This document shows, piece after piece, positions 14,637 to 22,830 of a DNA stretch of 26,921 bases. The translations under genes were made by a program, and so were the position numbers. This DNA is from DASYAE01 sp036501535 (GTDB lineage Bacteria; Actinomycetota; Actinomycetes; Streptomycetales; Catenulisporaceae), in assembly GCA_036501535.1 (NCBI GenBank), contig DASYAE010000099.1, positions 1 through 26,921 on the forward strand, written 5' to 3'. The notes beneath the pieces were generated by a model. It did not search any database, was not told the origin of the DNA, and saw nothing but the letters and a program-made list of their open reading frames with translations. The first letter of the stretch is position 1. Each line of letters begins with the position of its first letter.

Positions 14637-16163
14637 GTGGCCACGCGCAAAGAGCAAGTCGACGCGTTCAGTTTCGCCCGGCGGCGGATGGTCTCGAACA
14701 TGGTCGCCCCGACGGCGACCGGCAGCGACGAGTTCGCGCCGAGGCCGGTGCGGACCTTCCTGACCTCGTTCATGATCGGGGCGGTGGCGATCGCGGCGGT
14801 GGTGGTACTGGGCGTGTTCAGGCCGAGCGCGCCGAGCGGGTGGCAGGGCGGGCTGGATGTGGACAGCGCCTCCGGCGCGGACTACATCTATTCGCCGCAG
14901 GACCACGAACTGCACCAGGTGTACAACACCACGTCGGCGAAGCTGCTGCTCGGCAACACGTTCCAGGTGTTCACCGTGCCGGACAGCGTGATCAACGGCC
15001 CGAACGAGTCGATCGGCGCGGCCTATGGGATCCTGGGCGCGCCGCCGGACGTGCCCGGCGCGTCGAACGTGAACCTGACCCAGTGGAACGCCTGCGAGCA
15101 GTCGGCCAGCCTGACGAACCAGACCGCGGCCGAGGGCAAGACGGTGCTCGAGGTCGGATACGGTTTCGGATCGCTGAACCCGATGCCCAAGGACTCCTAC
15201 CTCCTCGTGCACAACGCGTCGGGGACGATGTACATGATCGACGGGAACTACGCGTACCCGGTCGCCGACGACAACACGGCGACCGTCCTGGCCGGCCAGA
15301 CGGTGAGCTCGAACCAGGAGCGGGGACCGTTCGTCCCGGACAGCTGGCTGAATGCCTTCGAGCACGGCGACCCCATCCGGGTTCCCACGGTGCCGGATGC
15401 CGGCGACCCGGTGCCCGCGGCGCTCACCCGCCAGCCGGGCCACGAGATCGGCGACTACGGCACGACCTCGACGTCGGACTTCATCGAGACCGAGAACGGC
15501 CTGGTCGAGGTGAATGCGTTCGCTTACAACCTCTACAAGGCCGCGCCGCCCGCCGGGGCCCAGCAGATGACGGTGACCGCCGGCTCCCCGGCGGTGCAGA
15601 ACGCGACAGTCGACATCGGCAACACCAGCACCCTGATCAGCGGCCCGTCCACCACCTGGCCGCAGCCCGCGCAGAGCGTCGTGGACGACACCCTCGGCCA
15701 GGACGGGAGCTTCGCGGTCGTGTGCGCGGGCTTCACCGGGTCCATCAACGCCAACGGCGTGCCGCAGCTGTCCTTGTACACCGGCTCCAACCTGCCGCAC
15801 CCGCTCAGCGCGGACGGCGGGATCGCGCAGTCGGTCCAGACCCAGTCGCAGCTGGCGAACCTGATGGACGTCGAGAGCGGGCACGCGGCGATCTTCCAGG
15901 TGGCCGCGGCCGAGGCCACTAAGGGCACTGGCACGGAGTTCCTGCTGCCGTCCACCGGCATCAGGTACCCGCTGGCCCCCAAGGAGACCTTCACCCAGCT
16001 GAGCGGGAAGCAGGTCTCGGCGTCGGCGGCCCAGATGCTCGGGTACGACAAACTGGCGGCGGAGGGCGTGCCGGCGAGCTTCGCCGCCCTGGTGACCACC
16101 GGCCAGACGCTCGATCCGATCGCGGCGGGACAGACGCCGCCGCTCACCGGGACCGGGCAGTAG
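14637..16163 (+). CDS. eccB: Type VII secretion protein EccB
   Basis: EccB is a core ESX membrane component with one transmembrane helix and a large extracytoplasmic domain. The 508-aa product begins MATRKEQVDAFSFARRRM, the nearly invariant EccB N-terminus. It has one helix at about 41-61, and then a periplasmic region with the repeats and central core of the family. Two cysteines, C153 and C363, are placed to form the conserved core disulfide. The start is GTG at 14637, with a gagga Shine-Dalgarno about 7 nt upstream; the extension to 14391 is intergenic control sequence. mycP follows 58 bp downstream on the same strand, so the pair is likely an operon. EccC and EccD, its usual partners, are outside the window. 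Confidence 0.95.
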   Translation: MATRKEQVDAFSFARRRMVSNMVAPTATGSDEFAPRPVRTFLTSFMIGAVAIAAVVVLGVFRPSAPSGWQGGLDVDSASGADYIYSPQDHELHQVYNTTSAKLLLGNTFQVFTVPDSVINGPNESIGAAYGILGAPPDVPGASNVNLTQWNACEQSASLTNQTAAEGKTVLEVGYGFGSLNPMPKDSYLLVHNASGTMYMIDGNYAYPVADDNTATVLAGQTVSSNQERGPFVPDSWLNAFEHGDPIRVPTVPDAGDPVPAALTRQPGHEIGDYGTTSTSDFIETENGLVEVNAFAYNLYKAAPPAGAQQMTVTAGSPAVQNATVDIGNTSTLISGPSTTWPQPAQSVVDDTLGQDGSFAVVCAGFTGSINANGVPQLSLYTGSNLPHPLSADGGIAQSVQTQSQLANLMDVESGHAAIFQVAAAEATKGTGTEFLLPSTGIRYPLAPKETFTQLSGKQVSASAAQMLGYDKLAAEGVPASFAALVTTGQTLDPIAAGQTPPLTGTGQ

Positions 16164-16221
16164 CGGCGCGGTGGTGCGGCGGGGAGCACGGGCGGGGACG
16201 GAACCGGAGGGACGAGGCGAC

Positions 16222-17547
16222 ATGAACCAGGCGGCGATGGGGCGCGGCCGGCTGACGAGGGCGGGTGTCGCGGTCGCCGCGGCGGCCCTGACGGTCGGCG
16301 GGGCGGGCGTCTGGTCGGCGCTGCCGGCCGCTGCGGCGTCGGGGGCCGGGACGGGCCTGCTGGCCGGCGCATCCGGGTGCACCACACAGTCCCCTGATAT
16401 CACGGCCGCGCAGAACCAGGGCTCTGCGCCGTGGGAGATCTCGCTCGCCGATCCGCAGAAGCTGGCCGGGGCGGGGGCGACCGGCTCCGGGGTCAACGTC
16501 GCGATCATCGACACCGGGCTGGCGAGCACGAACGCCCAGGTCGATCACAACAACGTGACGAAGGGCGCCGTCTTCTCCGGCATCAGCGGAAACTATCAGG
16601 CCGATGTCGACGGGCACGGCACGATGGTCGCCTCGATCATCGCCGCGCAGAAGACGAGCCAGAACGGCATGCAGGGCATCGCACCCGATGTCAACCTGAT
16701 GATCTACCGGGAGGCCGGCTGCGACGCGCCGGACGGCGGGCCGACCGAGGGGAACCTGGCCCAGGCGATCAACCAGGCGGTGAGCGACGGCGCACAGATC
16801 ATCAACATATCGCAGGACGGATTCACGGACGACGCGTCACTCAAGGCCGCAGTGCAGAACGCCTACAACAACAACGTTCTGATCGTGGTCGCCTCGGGGA
16901 ACGACGCGTCGGACACGCCGTCGGCCAGCGCGACCTCGTACGGCCGCGACCCGGCGACGTTCCCGGCGAGCTACGCGCCGGACGTGCTGGCGGTCGGTGC
17001 GGTGGACCAGTCCGGGCAGGTCGGCTCGTTCTCCGAGACCGGCCCGTACGTCGGCGTGACCGCGCCCGGCGTGGGCGTCGGCGCGCTGTTCCCGGACGAC
17101 AAGGTCGAGGTCGACAGCGGGACGAGCTTCGCGGCGCCGTACGTCACCGCCGTGGCCGCGCTCGTCCTGCAGAAGCACCCGAACCTGCAGCCGAGCGCCG
17201 TGATGCAGATCCTGGAGTCGACCGCGAGCGGCAACGGCAGCTGGAACAGCAGCAACGGCTGGGGCGAGGTCAACGTGCAGGCGGCGCTGGCGGCCGATCC
17301 GCAGCACCTCAACGGCCTGTACGGAGCCGGGCCGAACGCGAACGGCGCGGCCAGCGAGGCGCCGACGACGCAGGCCCCCGGCATGCTGCCGATCGTGGCC
17401 TCGCCGCCGGACCCGGTGGCCGCCGAGCAGCGGCACGAGGCCTACGCCGCGCTCGGCTCGGCCGGCGTGGCGGTGGTGCTGGTGGTGGTCATCTCGCTGG
17501 TCGTGGTGGACGCGCGCCGGCGGCGCGGGATGGATCAGGAGAAGTGA
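16222..17547 (+). CDS. mycP: Mycosin, ESX-associated subtilisin-like serine protease
   Basis: MycP is a membrane-anchored S8 protease that caps and stabilises the ESX complex and can process substrates. The 441-aa product has a signal peptide (about 1-38, ending in an Ala-rich cleavage region) and a catalytic domain with the full triad: D97 (IIDTG), H132 (DGHGT) and S302 (SGTSFAAP). The oxyanion asparagine is N227 (ASGND). A C-terminal transmembrane helix (about residues 411-430) is followed by an RRRR stop-transfer cluster. The start at 16222 is chosen for the ggaggg/gagg Shine-Dalgarno just upstream. It lies downstream of eccB in the same unit. The stop codon lies inside the first unit of a 14-bp tandem array. 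Confidence 0.95.
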   Translation: MNQAAMGRGRLTRAGVAVAAAALTVGGAGVWSALPAAAASGAGTGLLAGASGCTTQSPDITAAQNQGSAPWEISLADPQKLAGAGATGSGVNVAIIDTGLASTNAQVDHNNVTKGAVFSGISGNYQADVDGHGTMVASIIAAQKTSQNGMQGIAPDVNLMIYREAGCDAPDGGPTEGNLAQAINQAVSDGAQIINISQDGFTDDASLKAAVQNAYNNNVLIVVASGNDASDTPSASATSYGRDPATFPASYAPDVLAVGAVDQSGQVGSFSETGPYVGVTAPGVGVGALFPDDKVEVDSGTSFAAPYVTAVAALVLQKHPNLQPSAVMQILESTASGNGSWNSSNGWGEVNVQAALAADPQHLNGLYGAGPNANGAASEAPTTQAPGMLPIVASPPDPVAAEQRHEAYAALGSAGVAVVLVVVISLVVVDARRRRGMDQEK

Positions 17548-17600
17548 GCACCGGGAAGTGAGCACCGGGGACTGAGCACCGGGAGTCGGCACCGGGGACT
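17542..17600. repeat. 14-bp tandem array at the mycP 3' end
   Basis: Units aagtgagcaccggg (17542-17555), an identical copy (17556-17569), gactgagcaccggg (17570-17583), then the degraded agtcggcaccggg (17584-17596) and a partial unit. The first contains the mycP TGA and the next two repeat that tga. The array fills nearly all of the 57-bp gap to the convergent GNAT gene. Confidence 0.85.
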
Positions 17601-17604
17601 GGGC

Positions 17605-18471
17605 TCAGAAGAGCACCGAGGCGAACTCGGAGACCTCGCGGAAGCCCACCCGGCGGTACGCGGCGCGGGCCGGCAGGTTGAAGTCGTTGACGTAGAGCGA
17701 GACCACCGGCGAGAAGTCGCGCAGGGCGTATTCGACGACCGCCGCCATGCCGCCCTCGGAGAGCCGGTGCCCGCGGTACTTCGGATTGACCCACACGCCC
17801 TGGATCTGGCAGACCGCCCGGGTCACCGCGCCGATCTCGGCCTTGAACAGGACCTCGCCGTTATCGATCCAGGCGAACGCCCGGCCGGCGCTGACCAGCT
17901 CGGAGACCCGCTGCCGGTACATCCGGCCGCCGTCCACGGCCACCGGCGAGACGCCGACCTCCTCGGTGAACATGGCGATGCAGGCCGGCATCAGCGTGTC
18001 TATCTCGGCCGGGTGCACCGGCCGGACCCGGAAGTCCGGCGCGACCGTCGCGGACGACTCCCGGATCACCATCACCGGCTGGTTCGAGCGCACCTCGCGG
18101 GCCGGGCTCCAGTTCGGGGCCAGCAGCGACCACAGGTCCAGCACGGCGGTGCGCGACCCCACGATCGACGAGCAGCGGCGCCCCTGCCGGCGGGCCCGCT
18201 CGGCGAACGCGCGCACGGCCTCGGGCCCGGCGCTTATCGGGACCAGGTTCGCCCCGGAGAAGCAGAGGGCGGACAGCCGCCCGCCGTTGCTGTAGCCCCA
18301 CATCTCGCCGCCGAGCTGCCAGGGGTCGAGCCCGGCCGCCTCGACCCGGGCGCCGATGAAGGCGCTGTCCACCGGGTCGACCGCGAGGAGGTCGAGCGCC
18401 TCGCCGAGGTCGCCGCTTCCGAGGATGCGCACTGAGGGCCCCGTGCCCAGCAGCCGGGTGACAACGTTCAT
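17605..18471 (-). CDS. GNAT-family N-acetyltransferase with N-terminal DUF4081-like domain
   Basis: A 288-aa protein. The C-terminal half (about 147-288) is a GNAT fold with acetyl-CoA-binding motif A around 225-245 (VWVNPKYRGHRLSEGG). The late SLYVNDFNLPARAAYRRVGF block (about 258-277) is typical of GNAT C-termini, including the Asn and Tyr often near CoA. The N-terminal half is a conserved domain found in actinobacterial GNAT proteins encoded beside ispG (DUF4081-like by recollection). The substrate is unknown. The ATG at 18471 was chosen because the conserved N-terminus starts there; a gaggag lies 14 nt upstream. It is 224 bp downstream of ispG on the same strand, and convergent with mycP. 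The frame extends upstream to 19635, but that part shadows ispG. Confidence 0.9.
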   Translation of the reverse strand: MNVVTRLLGTGPSVRILGSGDLGEALDLLAVDPVDSAFIGARVEAAGLDPWQLGGEMWGYSNGGRLSALCFSGANLVPISAGPEAVRAFAERARRQGRRCSSIVGSRTAVLDLWSLLAPNWSPAREVRSNQPVMVIRESSATVAPDFRVRPVHPAEIDTLMPACIAMFTEEVGVSPVAVDGGRMYRQRVSELVSAGRAFAWIDNGEVLFKAEIGAVTRAVCQIQGVWVNPKYRGHRLSEGGMAAVVEYALRDFSPVVSLYVNDFNLPARAAYRRVGFREVSEFASVLF

Positions 18472-18620
18472 CGTTGTGTTTCGCGCTCCTCGCCTCGGCC
18501 GCCCACAAGGCACACTGTACGGCGTCGGAGGCCGATCCGGCTCCGGGAGATCCGCACGATCTGAAGCACCGGGCTCGGAACTGCCGGAAACCCGGCGCGG
18601 ACCGCTTGACAGCGCAGGAT

Positions 18621-18645
18621 CCGCCGCGCCGGGAACGCGCGGCGG
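18621..18645 (-). terminator. Hairpin downstream of ispG
   Basis: A perfect 9-bp stem, ccgccgcgc (18621-18629) with gcgcggcgg (18637-18645), and a 7-nt loop lies about 50 nt past the ispG stop. No T-run accompanies it. It may end the ispG transcript or partly attenuate read-through into the GNAT gene. The remainder of the 18472-18695 gap shows no gene. Confidence 0.4.
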
Positions 18646-18695
18646 GGACAGCCGGCCGGCCGCCCAAGCAGCCAGCCCCTCAACCAGTCGGCTAT

Positions 18696-19850
18696 TCAGC
18701 CAGCACTGACCGCCGGCTCGCCCTCGCCGAGGTCCGCGCCCATCTCCTCGGCCAGCCGGGCCGCCTCCTCGACCAGCGTCTCGACGATCCGTGCCTCCGG
18801 CACGGTCTTGATCACCTCGCCGCGGACGAAGATCTGGCCCTTGCCGTTGCCGGACGCGACGCCCAGGTCGGCCTCGCGGGCCTCGCCGGGGCCGTTGACG
18901 ACGCAGCCCATCACCGCCACCCGCAGCGGGACGTTGAGCCCGTCCAGCGCCGCGGTGACCTGGTCGGCCAGCGTGTACACGTCCACCTGGGCGCGGCCGC
19001 AGGACGGGCAGGAGACGATCTCCAGGCCGCGCGTGCGCAGCCCGAGCGACTCCAGGATCTGGGTGCCGACCTTGACCTCCTCGACCGGCGGGGCGGACAG
19101 CGAGACCCGGATCGTGTCGCCGATGCCCTCGGCCAGCAGGGCGCCGAACGCCACCGCCGACTTGATCGTGCCCTGGAACGCCGGGCCGGCCTCGGTCACG
19201 CCGAGGTGCAGCGGGTACTCGCAGGCCTCGGCCAGCAGCCGGTAGGCCTGGATCATGATCACCGGGTCGTTGTGCTTGACCGAGATCTTGATGTCCCGGA
19301 AGTCGTGCTCCTCGAACAGCGAGCACTCCCACAGCGCCGACTCGACCAGCGCCTCCGGGGTGGCCCGGCCGTACTTCTCGTAGAGCCGCGGGTCGAGCGA
19401 GCCGGCGTTGACCCCGATCCGGATCGGCACGCCGGCCGCCTTGGCCCGCCGGGCGATCTCGCCGACCTGGTCGTCGAACTTGCGGATGTTGCCCGGGTTG
19501 ACCCGGACCGCCGCGCAGCCCGCGTCGATCGCGGCGAACACGTACTTCGGCTGGAAGTGGATGTCGGCGATCACCGGGATCTGCGACTTCTTCGCGATCA
19601 TCGGCAGCGCGTCGGCGTCGTCCTGGGAGGGGCACGCCACCCGCACGATCTGGCAGCCGCTGGCGGTGAGCTGGGCGATCTGCTGCAGCGTCGCGTTCAC
19701 GTCGGCGGTCAGGGTCGTGGTCATCGACTGGACCGAGATCGGCGCGCCGCCGCCGACCGGCACGTCGCCGACCATGATCCGGCGGGACTTGCGCCGCGGC
19801 GCGAGGGGCTTGGCCGGAATGGCCGGAACTCCGAGTTCGACGGCGGTCAT
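18696..19850 (-). CDS. ispG: 4-hydroxy-3-methylbut-2-enyl diphosphate synthase (flavodoxin/ferredoxin)
   Basis: IspG (GcpE) reductively converts MEcPP to HMBPP, the penultimate step of the MEP isoprenoid pathway. The 384-aa length is typical for actinobacteria. The TIM-barrel part contains SVQSMTTT (about 39-46), VRVACPSQDD, ADIHFQPKY and VRVNPGN. The C-terminal iron-sulfur domain has C281 and C284 (CPSCGR) and C316 (MGCVVNGPGEA), with E323 as the probable fourth cluster ligand. The start at 19850 (MTAVELG) fits the family N-terminus and has gggagag about 9 nt upstream; the frame is open to 19979 but that part is unconserved. The gene lies downstream of rseP and dxr on the same strand, so two MEP-pathway genes flank the protease gene. 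Confidence 0.97.
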   Translation of the reverse strand: MTAVELGVPAIPAKPLAPRRKSRRIMVGDVPVGGGAPISVQSMTTTLTADVNATLQQIAQLTASGCQIVRVACPSQDDADALPMIAKKSQIPVIADIHFQPKYVFAAIDAGCAAVRVNPGNIRKFDDQVGEIARRAKAAGVPIRIGVNAGSLDPRLYEKYGRATPEALVESALWECSLFEEHDFRDIKISVKHNDPVIMIQAYRLLAEACEYPLHLGVTEAGPAFQGTIKSAVAFGALLAEGIGDTIRVSLSAPPVEEVKVGTQILESLGLRTRGLEIVSCPSCGRAQVDVYTLADQVTAALDGLNVPLRVAVMGCVVNGPGEAREADLGVASGNGKGQIFVRGEVIKTVPEARIVETLVEEAARLAEEMGADLGEGEPAVSAG

Positions 19851-20025
19851 CTGCTGATCTCTCCCACGTCCGGGTCGCGCGAAGCCGGGTGAAGGGCTGG
19901 CGGATACCGAGGAATCCTTGACATCGACAACGCTACGACACTGCCGCCCCGGGCTTTGCACGTACGGGGCCCCATTCACCCGATCTTCACGAGGTTTGCG
20001 CCGAGCGGTCCGCGCACGGTGTAAC

Positions 20026-20039
20026 GCCTCGTCAGAGGC
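20026..20039 (-). terminator. Small hairpin just after the rseP-type gene
   Basis: gcctc (20026-20030) and gaggc (20035-20039) with a 4-nt loop, starting 2 nt after the stop codon on the minus strand. The stem is short and the T content weak. The 191-bp gap up to ispG also has room for an ispG promoter, which could not be assigned. Confidence 0.3.
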
Positions 20040-20041
20040 CG

Positions 20042-21247
20042 TCAGGAGGGCAGCCTGAGCGGATTGGTGATGTCCGCGGCCAGCAGCAGCACGGTCAGCG
20101 CGACGAAGGCCAGCAGCACCGCATACGTCACCGGCATCAGCTTGTTCAGGTCGACCCGGCCCGGGTCGGGGCGGCGCACGAGCCGGTAGATCCGCTTGCG
20201 CACCTCCTCGTAGGCGAGGATCGCGATGTGCCCGCCGTCCAGGGGCAGCAGCGGCAGCAGGTTGAACACACCGATGAACATGTTCACCACGGCGATCACG
20301 ATCAGCAGGCCCTGCAGGCCCTCGGTGCCGAACGCGGAGCCGGCCACCTGGGCCGCGCCGACCACGCTGGACGGGGTGTTGTCGGAGCGCTGCGAGTGGT
20401 CGACGGTCGAGGTGAACAGCTGCGGGATGGAGCCCGGGATGGAGCCGAGGCCCTGGAACGTCTCCACCATCGCGCTGCCGAACTCGGAGCCGGCGTAGCC
20501 GAAGCCGGTGATCGGGTTGTAGTGCGTCGTGGTGGTCGCGCCGGTCAGGCCGATCAGGGCGCCGGTGCCGATGCTGCCGTTCGAGTAGGTGACCTGGGCG
20601 GCGTGGATCGGCACGACCGTCGTGGTGTGCTTGCTGCCGTCCGGGGCGGTGTAGCCGAGCTTGGCCGGCTTGTCCGCGGCCAGGTGGTGCAGCGTGTCAG
20701 TCATCTGAGCGTATGTGCTGACCGCCTTGCCGTTGACCGACGTGATCACGTCGCCGGCCTTCAGGCCCGCCTTGGCCGCCGGGGACGGCTGTGTGGCGGC
20801 GTCGCAGCCGGTCGTCGAGCCCTGCGCGGTCATGCAGGCGGCGACCGTGCCGATGGTGGGCGAGTTGTCCGCCTGGGTCGCGCCGAAGGCGACGCCGAGC
20901 AGGTAGAAGAGCACGAAGGCGATCAGGAAGTGGGTCAGCGAGCCGGCCGAGAGGGTCAGCAGCCGCCAGCGGGCCGGCTTGTCCTTCAGCGCCCGGTGCT
21001 CGTCGCCGGGCGGGACCTCGTCGAGGTCGGTCATCCCGACGATCTTGACGTAGCCGCCGACCGGGAGGGCCTTGAACCCGTACTCCGTCTCGCCGCGGCG
21101 GAAGGACCACAGCCGCTGGCCGAAGCCGACGAAGAACTCGGTGACCTTGCCGCCCGCCATCCGGGCGCAGACCATGTGCCCGGCCTCGTGCAGCACGACC
21201 GAGGCCACGATGGCCACCACGAAGAGCAGGGCGCCGAGAACGTCCAC
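20042..21247 (-). CDS. rseP: Site-2 (RIP) zinc metalloprotease, RseP/RasP family
   Basis: An M50 intramembrane protease, the type that cleaves anti-sigma factors, remnant signal peptides or other membrane proteins. The 401-aa product has the zinc motif HEAGH (H20, E21, H24) inside the first transmembrane helix and the third ligand in PLDGGH (D337). A PDZ domain lies between (about 150-215, with GLKAGDVITSVNGK). Hydrophobic segments around 95-118, 308-335 and 372-392 complete a four-helix topology. The start is GTG at 21247, with gaggt about 12 nt upstream. It sits between dxr and ispG, its standard actinobacterial location. The loop between helix 2 and the PDZ domain carries two cysteines, C137 and C148, exposed outside and possibly disulfide-bonded. 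Confidence 0.95.
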   Translation of the reverse strand: MDVLGALLFVVAIVASVVLHEAGHMVCARMAGGKVTEFFVGFGQRLWSFRRGETEYGFKALPVGGYVKIVGMTDLDEVPPGDEHRALKDKPARWRLLTLSAGSLTHFLIAFVLFYLLGVAFGATQADNSPTIGTVAACMTAQGSTTGCDAATQPSPAAKAGLKAGDVITSVNGKAVSTYAQMTDTLHHLAADKPAKLGYTAPDGSKHTTTVVPIHAAQVTYSNGSIGTGALIGLTGATTTTHYNPITGFGYAGSEFGSAMVETFQGLGSIPGSIPQLFTSTVDHSQRSDNTPSSVVGAAQVAGSAFGTEGLQGLLIVIAVVNMFIGVFNLLPLLPLDGGHIAILAYEEVRKRIYRLVRRPDPGRVDLNKLMPVTYAVLLAFVALTVLLLAADITNPLRLPS

Positions 21248-21412
21248 GCTGGTTCTTACCTCTGCCTTCGTCTGTCCTGTGCCGACGCCGCGCGGCCGGC
21301 CCGCTCCTCCGGAAGGACGCGCCGCCCGTCCGGGAAAGTTCCCCGAGCCAGCCTAACGGGTGCGAGCGGTGCCTGGGCGCGCTCTGCGATGCGCTTCAGG
21401 CGCGCGCCGTGC

Positions 21413-22657
21413 TTATCCCGCGACTGTTTGCGCATGCGCCGCCGCGCGCTCCCTGGCCCACCGGTCGGCGGCGAGCACCGCGTCGAGGTCGGCGGCCTCG
21501 TGCGGCACCTGCGGGTGGTCGGCGTGCTCGGAGACCACCGCGTCGATCGTGTCCGCGATGCCGGTGAACGGCAGCCGCCCGGCCAGGAAGGCGCCCACGC
21601 AGGCCTCGTTCGCCCCGTTGAACACCGCCGGGAAGGTGCCGCCGGCCGCGCCGACCCGCTTGGCCAGCCCGACCGAGGGGAAGGCCTCCTCGTCCAGCGG
21701 GAAGAACTCCCAGCTGGCCGCCTTGGTCCAGTCGCAGGCCGGGGCCGCGCCGGGCACCCGGTCCGGCCAGCCGAGGGCGAGCGAGATCGGCATGCGCATG
21801 TCAGGCGGCGAGGCCTGCGCCATGGTCGAGCCGTCGGTGAACTCGACCATGGAGTGCACGATCGACTGCGGGTGCACCACCACCTCGATCCGGTCGAACG
21901 GGACGCCGTAGAGCAGGTGCGCCTCGATCACCTCCAGGCCCTTGTTCACCAGGGTGGCCGAGTTGACGGTGACCAGCGGTCCCATCTTCCAGGTCGGGTG
22001 GGCCAGTGCCTGCTCGGGGGTGACGTCGGCGAGCTCCTCGCGGCGGCGGCCGCGGAACGGGCCGCCGCTGGCCGTGACGACCAGCTTGCGCACCTCGGCC
22101 GCGGTGCCGCCGCGCAGGCACTGGGCCAGCGCGGAGTGCTCGGAGTCGACCGCGGTGATCTGCCCCGGCGCGGCCAGCGAGGTGACCAGGTCGCCGCCGA
22201 TGATCAGCGACTCCTTGTTGGCCAGGGCCAGGATCCGGCCGGCCCGCAGCGCGGCGAGGGTCGCCTCGAGCCCGGCGGCGCCGTCGATCCCGTTGAGCAC
22301 GAAGTCGCAGTCCGAGGCGGCGAGCTCCACCGCGGCCTGAGCGCCGGTGAGGATCCTCGGCACCTTGTACTGCCCGGCGGAGAAGCCGCGCCGCTGCGCC
22401 TCGGCGTAGAAGGCGAGCTGCAGGTCCTGCGCCGCGGTCGCCCGGGCCACGGCCACCGCCTCGACGCCGAGGTCGAGCGCCTGCCCGGCGAGCAGCGCGG
22501 CGTTCTTGCCGCCGGCCGCCAGCGCGGTGACCCGGAACCGGTCCGGGTTGCGCTTGATCACGTCGATCGCCTGGGTGCCGATGGACCCGGTCGAGCCGAG
22601 GATGACGATCCGGCGCGGGCCGGCGCCGCTTCCGCTGGTTTCGCTCATGCCGGCCAT
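21413..22657 (-). CDS. dxr: 1-deoxy-D-xylulose 5-phosphate reductoisomerase
   Basis: DXR converts DXP to MEP with NADPH, the committed step of the MEP pathway. About 414 aa. The NADPH loop GSTGSIG is at 21-27, with the LNGIDGAAGLEAT segment following. Metal ligands are D171 and E173 (AVDSEHSAL) and E242 (NKGLEVIEA). The substrate loop HPTWKMG starts at H220, and HPQSIVHSMVEFTDGS follows. The stop is TAA at 21413-21415. Two starts are possible: ATG at 22657, with ggcggg 9 nt upstream, chosen here, and ATG at 22648, three codons later. The open extension to 22909 runs into the divergent gene and is not coding. A 165-bp gap separates it from rseP, so rseP may also have its own promoter. Confidence 0.97.
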   Translation of the reverse strand: MAGMSETSGSGAGPRRIVILGSTGSIGTQAIDVIKRNPDRFRVTALAAGGKNAALLAGQALDLGVEAVAVARATAAQDLQLAFYAEAQRRGFSAGQYKVPRILTGAQAAVELAASDCDFVLNGIDGAAGLEATLAALRAGRILALANKESLIIGGDLVTSLAAPGQITAVDSEHSALAQCLRGGTAAEVRKLVVTASGGPFRGRRREELADVTPEQALAHPTWKMGPLVTVNSATLVNKGLEVIEAHLLYGVPFDRIEVVVHPQSIVHSMVEFTDGSTMAQASPPDMRMPISLALGWPDRVPGAAPACDWTKAASWEFFPLDEEAFPSVGLAKRVGAAGGTFPAVFNGANEACVGAFLAGRLPFTGIADTIDAVVSEHADHPQVPHEAADLDAVLAADRWARERAAAHAQTVAG

Positions 22658-22686
22658 TGTTCCGCACCCGCCTGTTCCGGTCCGGA

Positions 22687-22708
22687 AGGCACCGCTTCGG
22701 TAGTGCCT
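22687..22708 (-). promoter_or_regulatory. Inverted repeat upstream of dxr
   Basis: aggcac (22687-22692) and gtgcct (22703-22708) with a 10-nt spacer, 30-51 nt upstream of the dxr start. It could be a leader hairpin or an operator in the 173-bp divergent region shared with the 976-aa gene. Confidence 0.3.
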
Positions 22709-22752
22709 GACGGCCCGTCGGCCGGGCCCCGCGGCCGTGATCCGATCGTGCC

Positions 22753-22797
22753 TTTCACCTGGTGCGTAGGCCGGATACTCTCCGCTTGCAGAGCAAG
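22753..22797 (+). promoter_or_regulatory. Candidate promoter and operator of the 976-aa gene
   Basis: TACTCT (22776-22781) lies 17 nt after TTTCAC (22753-22758), about 50 nt before the ATG. An inverted repeat cttgc-aga-gcaag (22785-22797) sits right at the expected transcription start. The -35 is poor. Confidence 0.35.
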
Positions 22798-22830
22798 TCA
22801 GACGCACGCGTACAGCCTGGGGGAAACTCG

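Noticed and set aside
18606..18611. Plus-strand TTGACA between ispG and the GNAT gene
   Set aside because: No -10 at 16-18 nt and no plus-strand gene downstream.
19918..19923. Plus-strand TTGACA upstream of ispG
   Set aside because: It points away from ispG into rseP on the non-coding strand and lacks a properly spaced -10.
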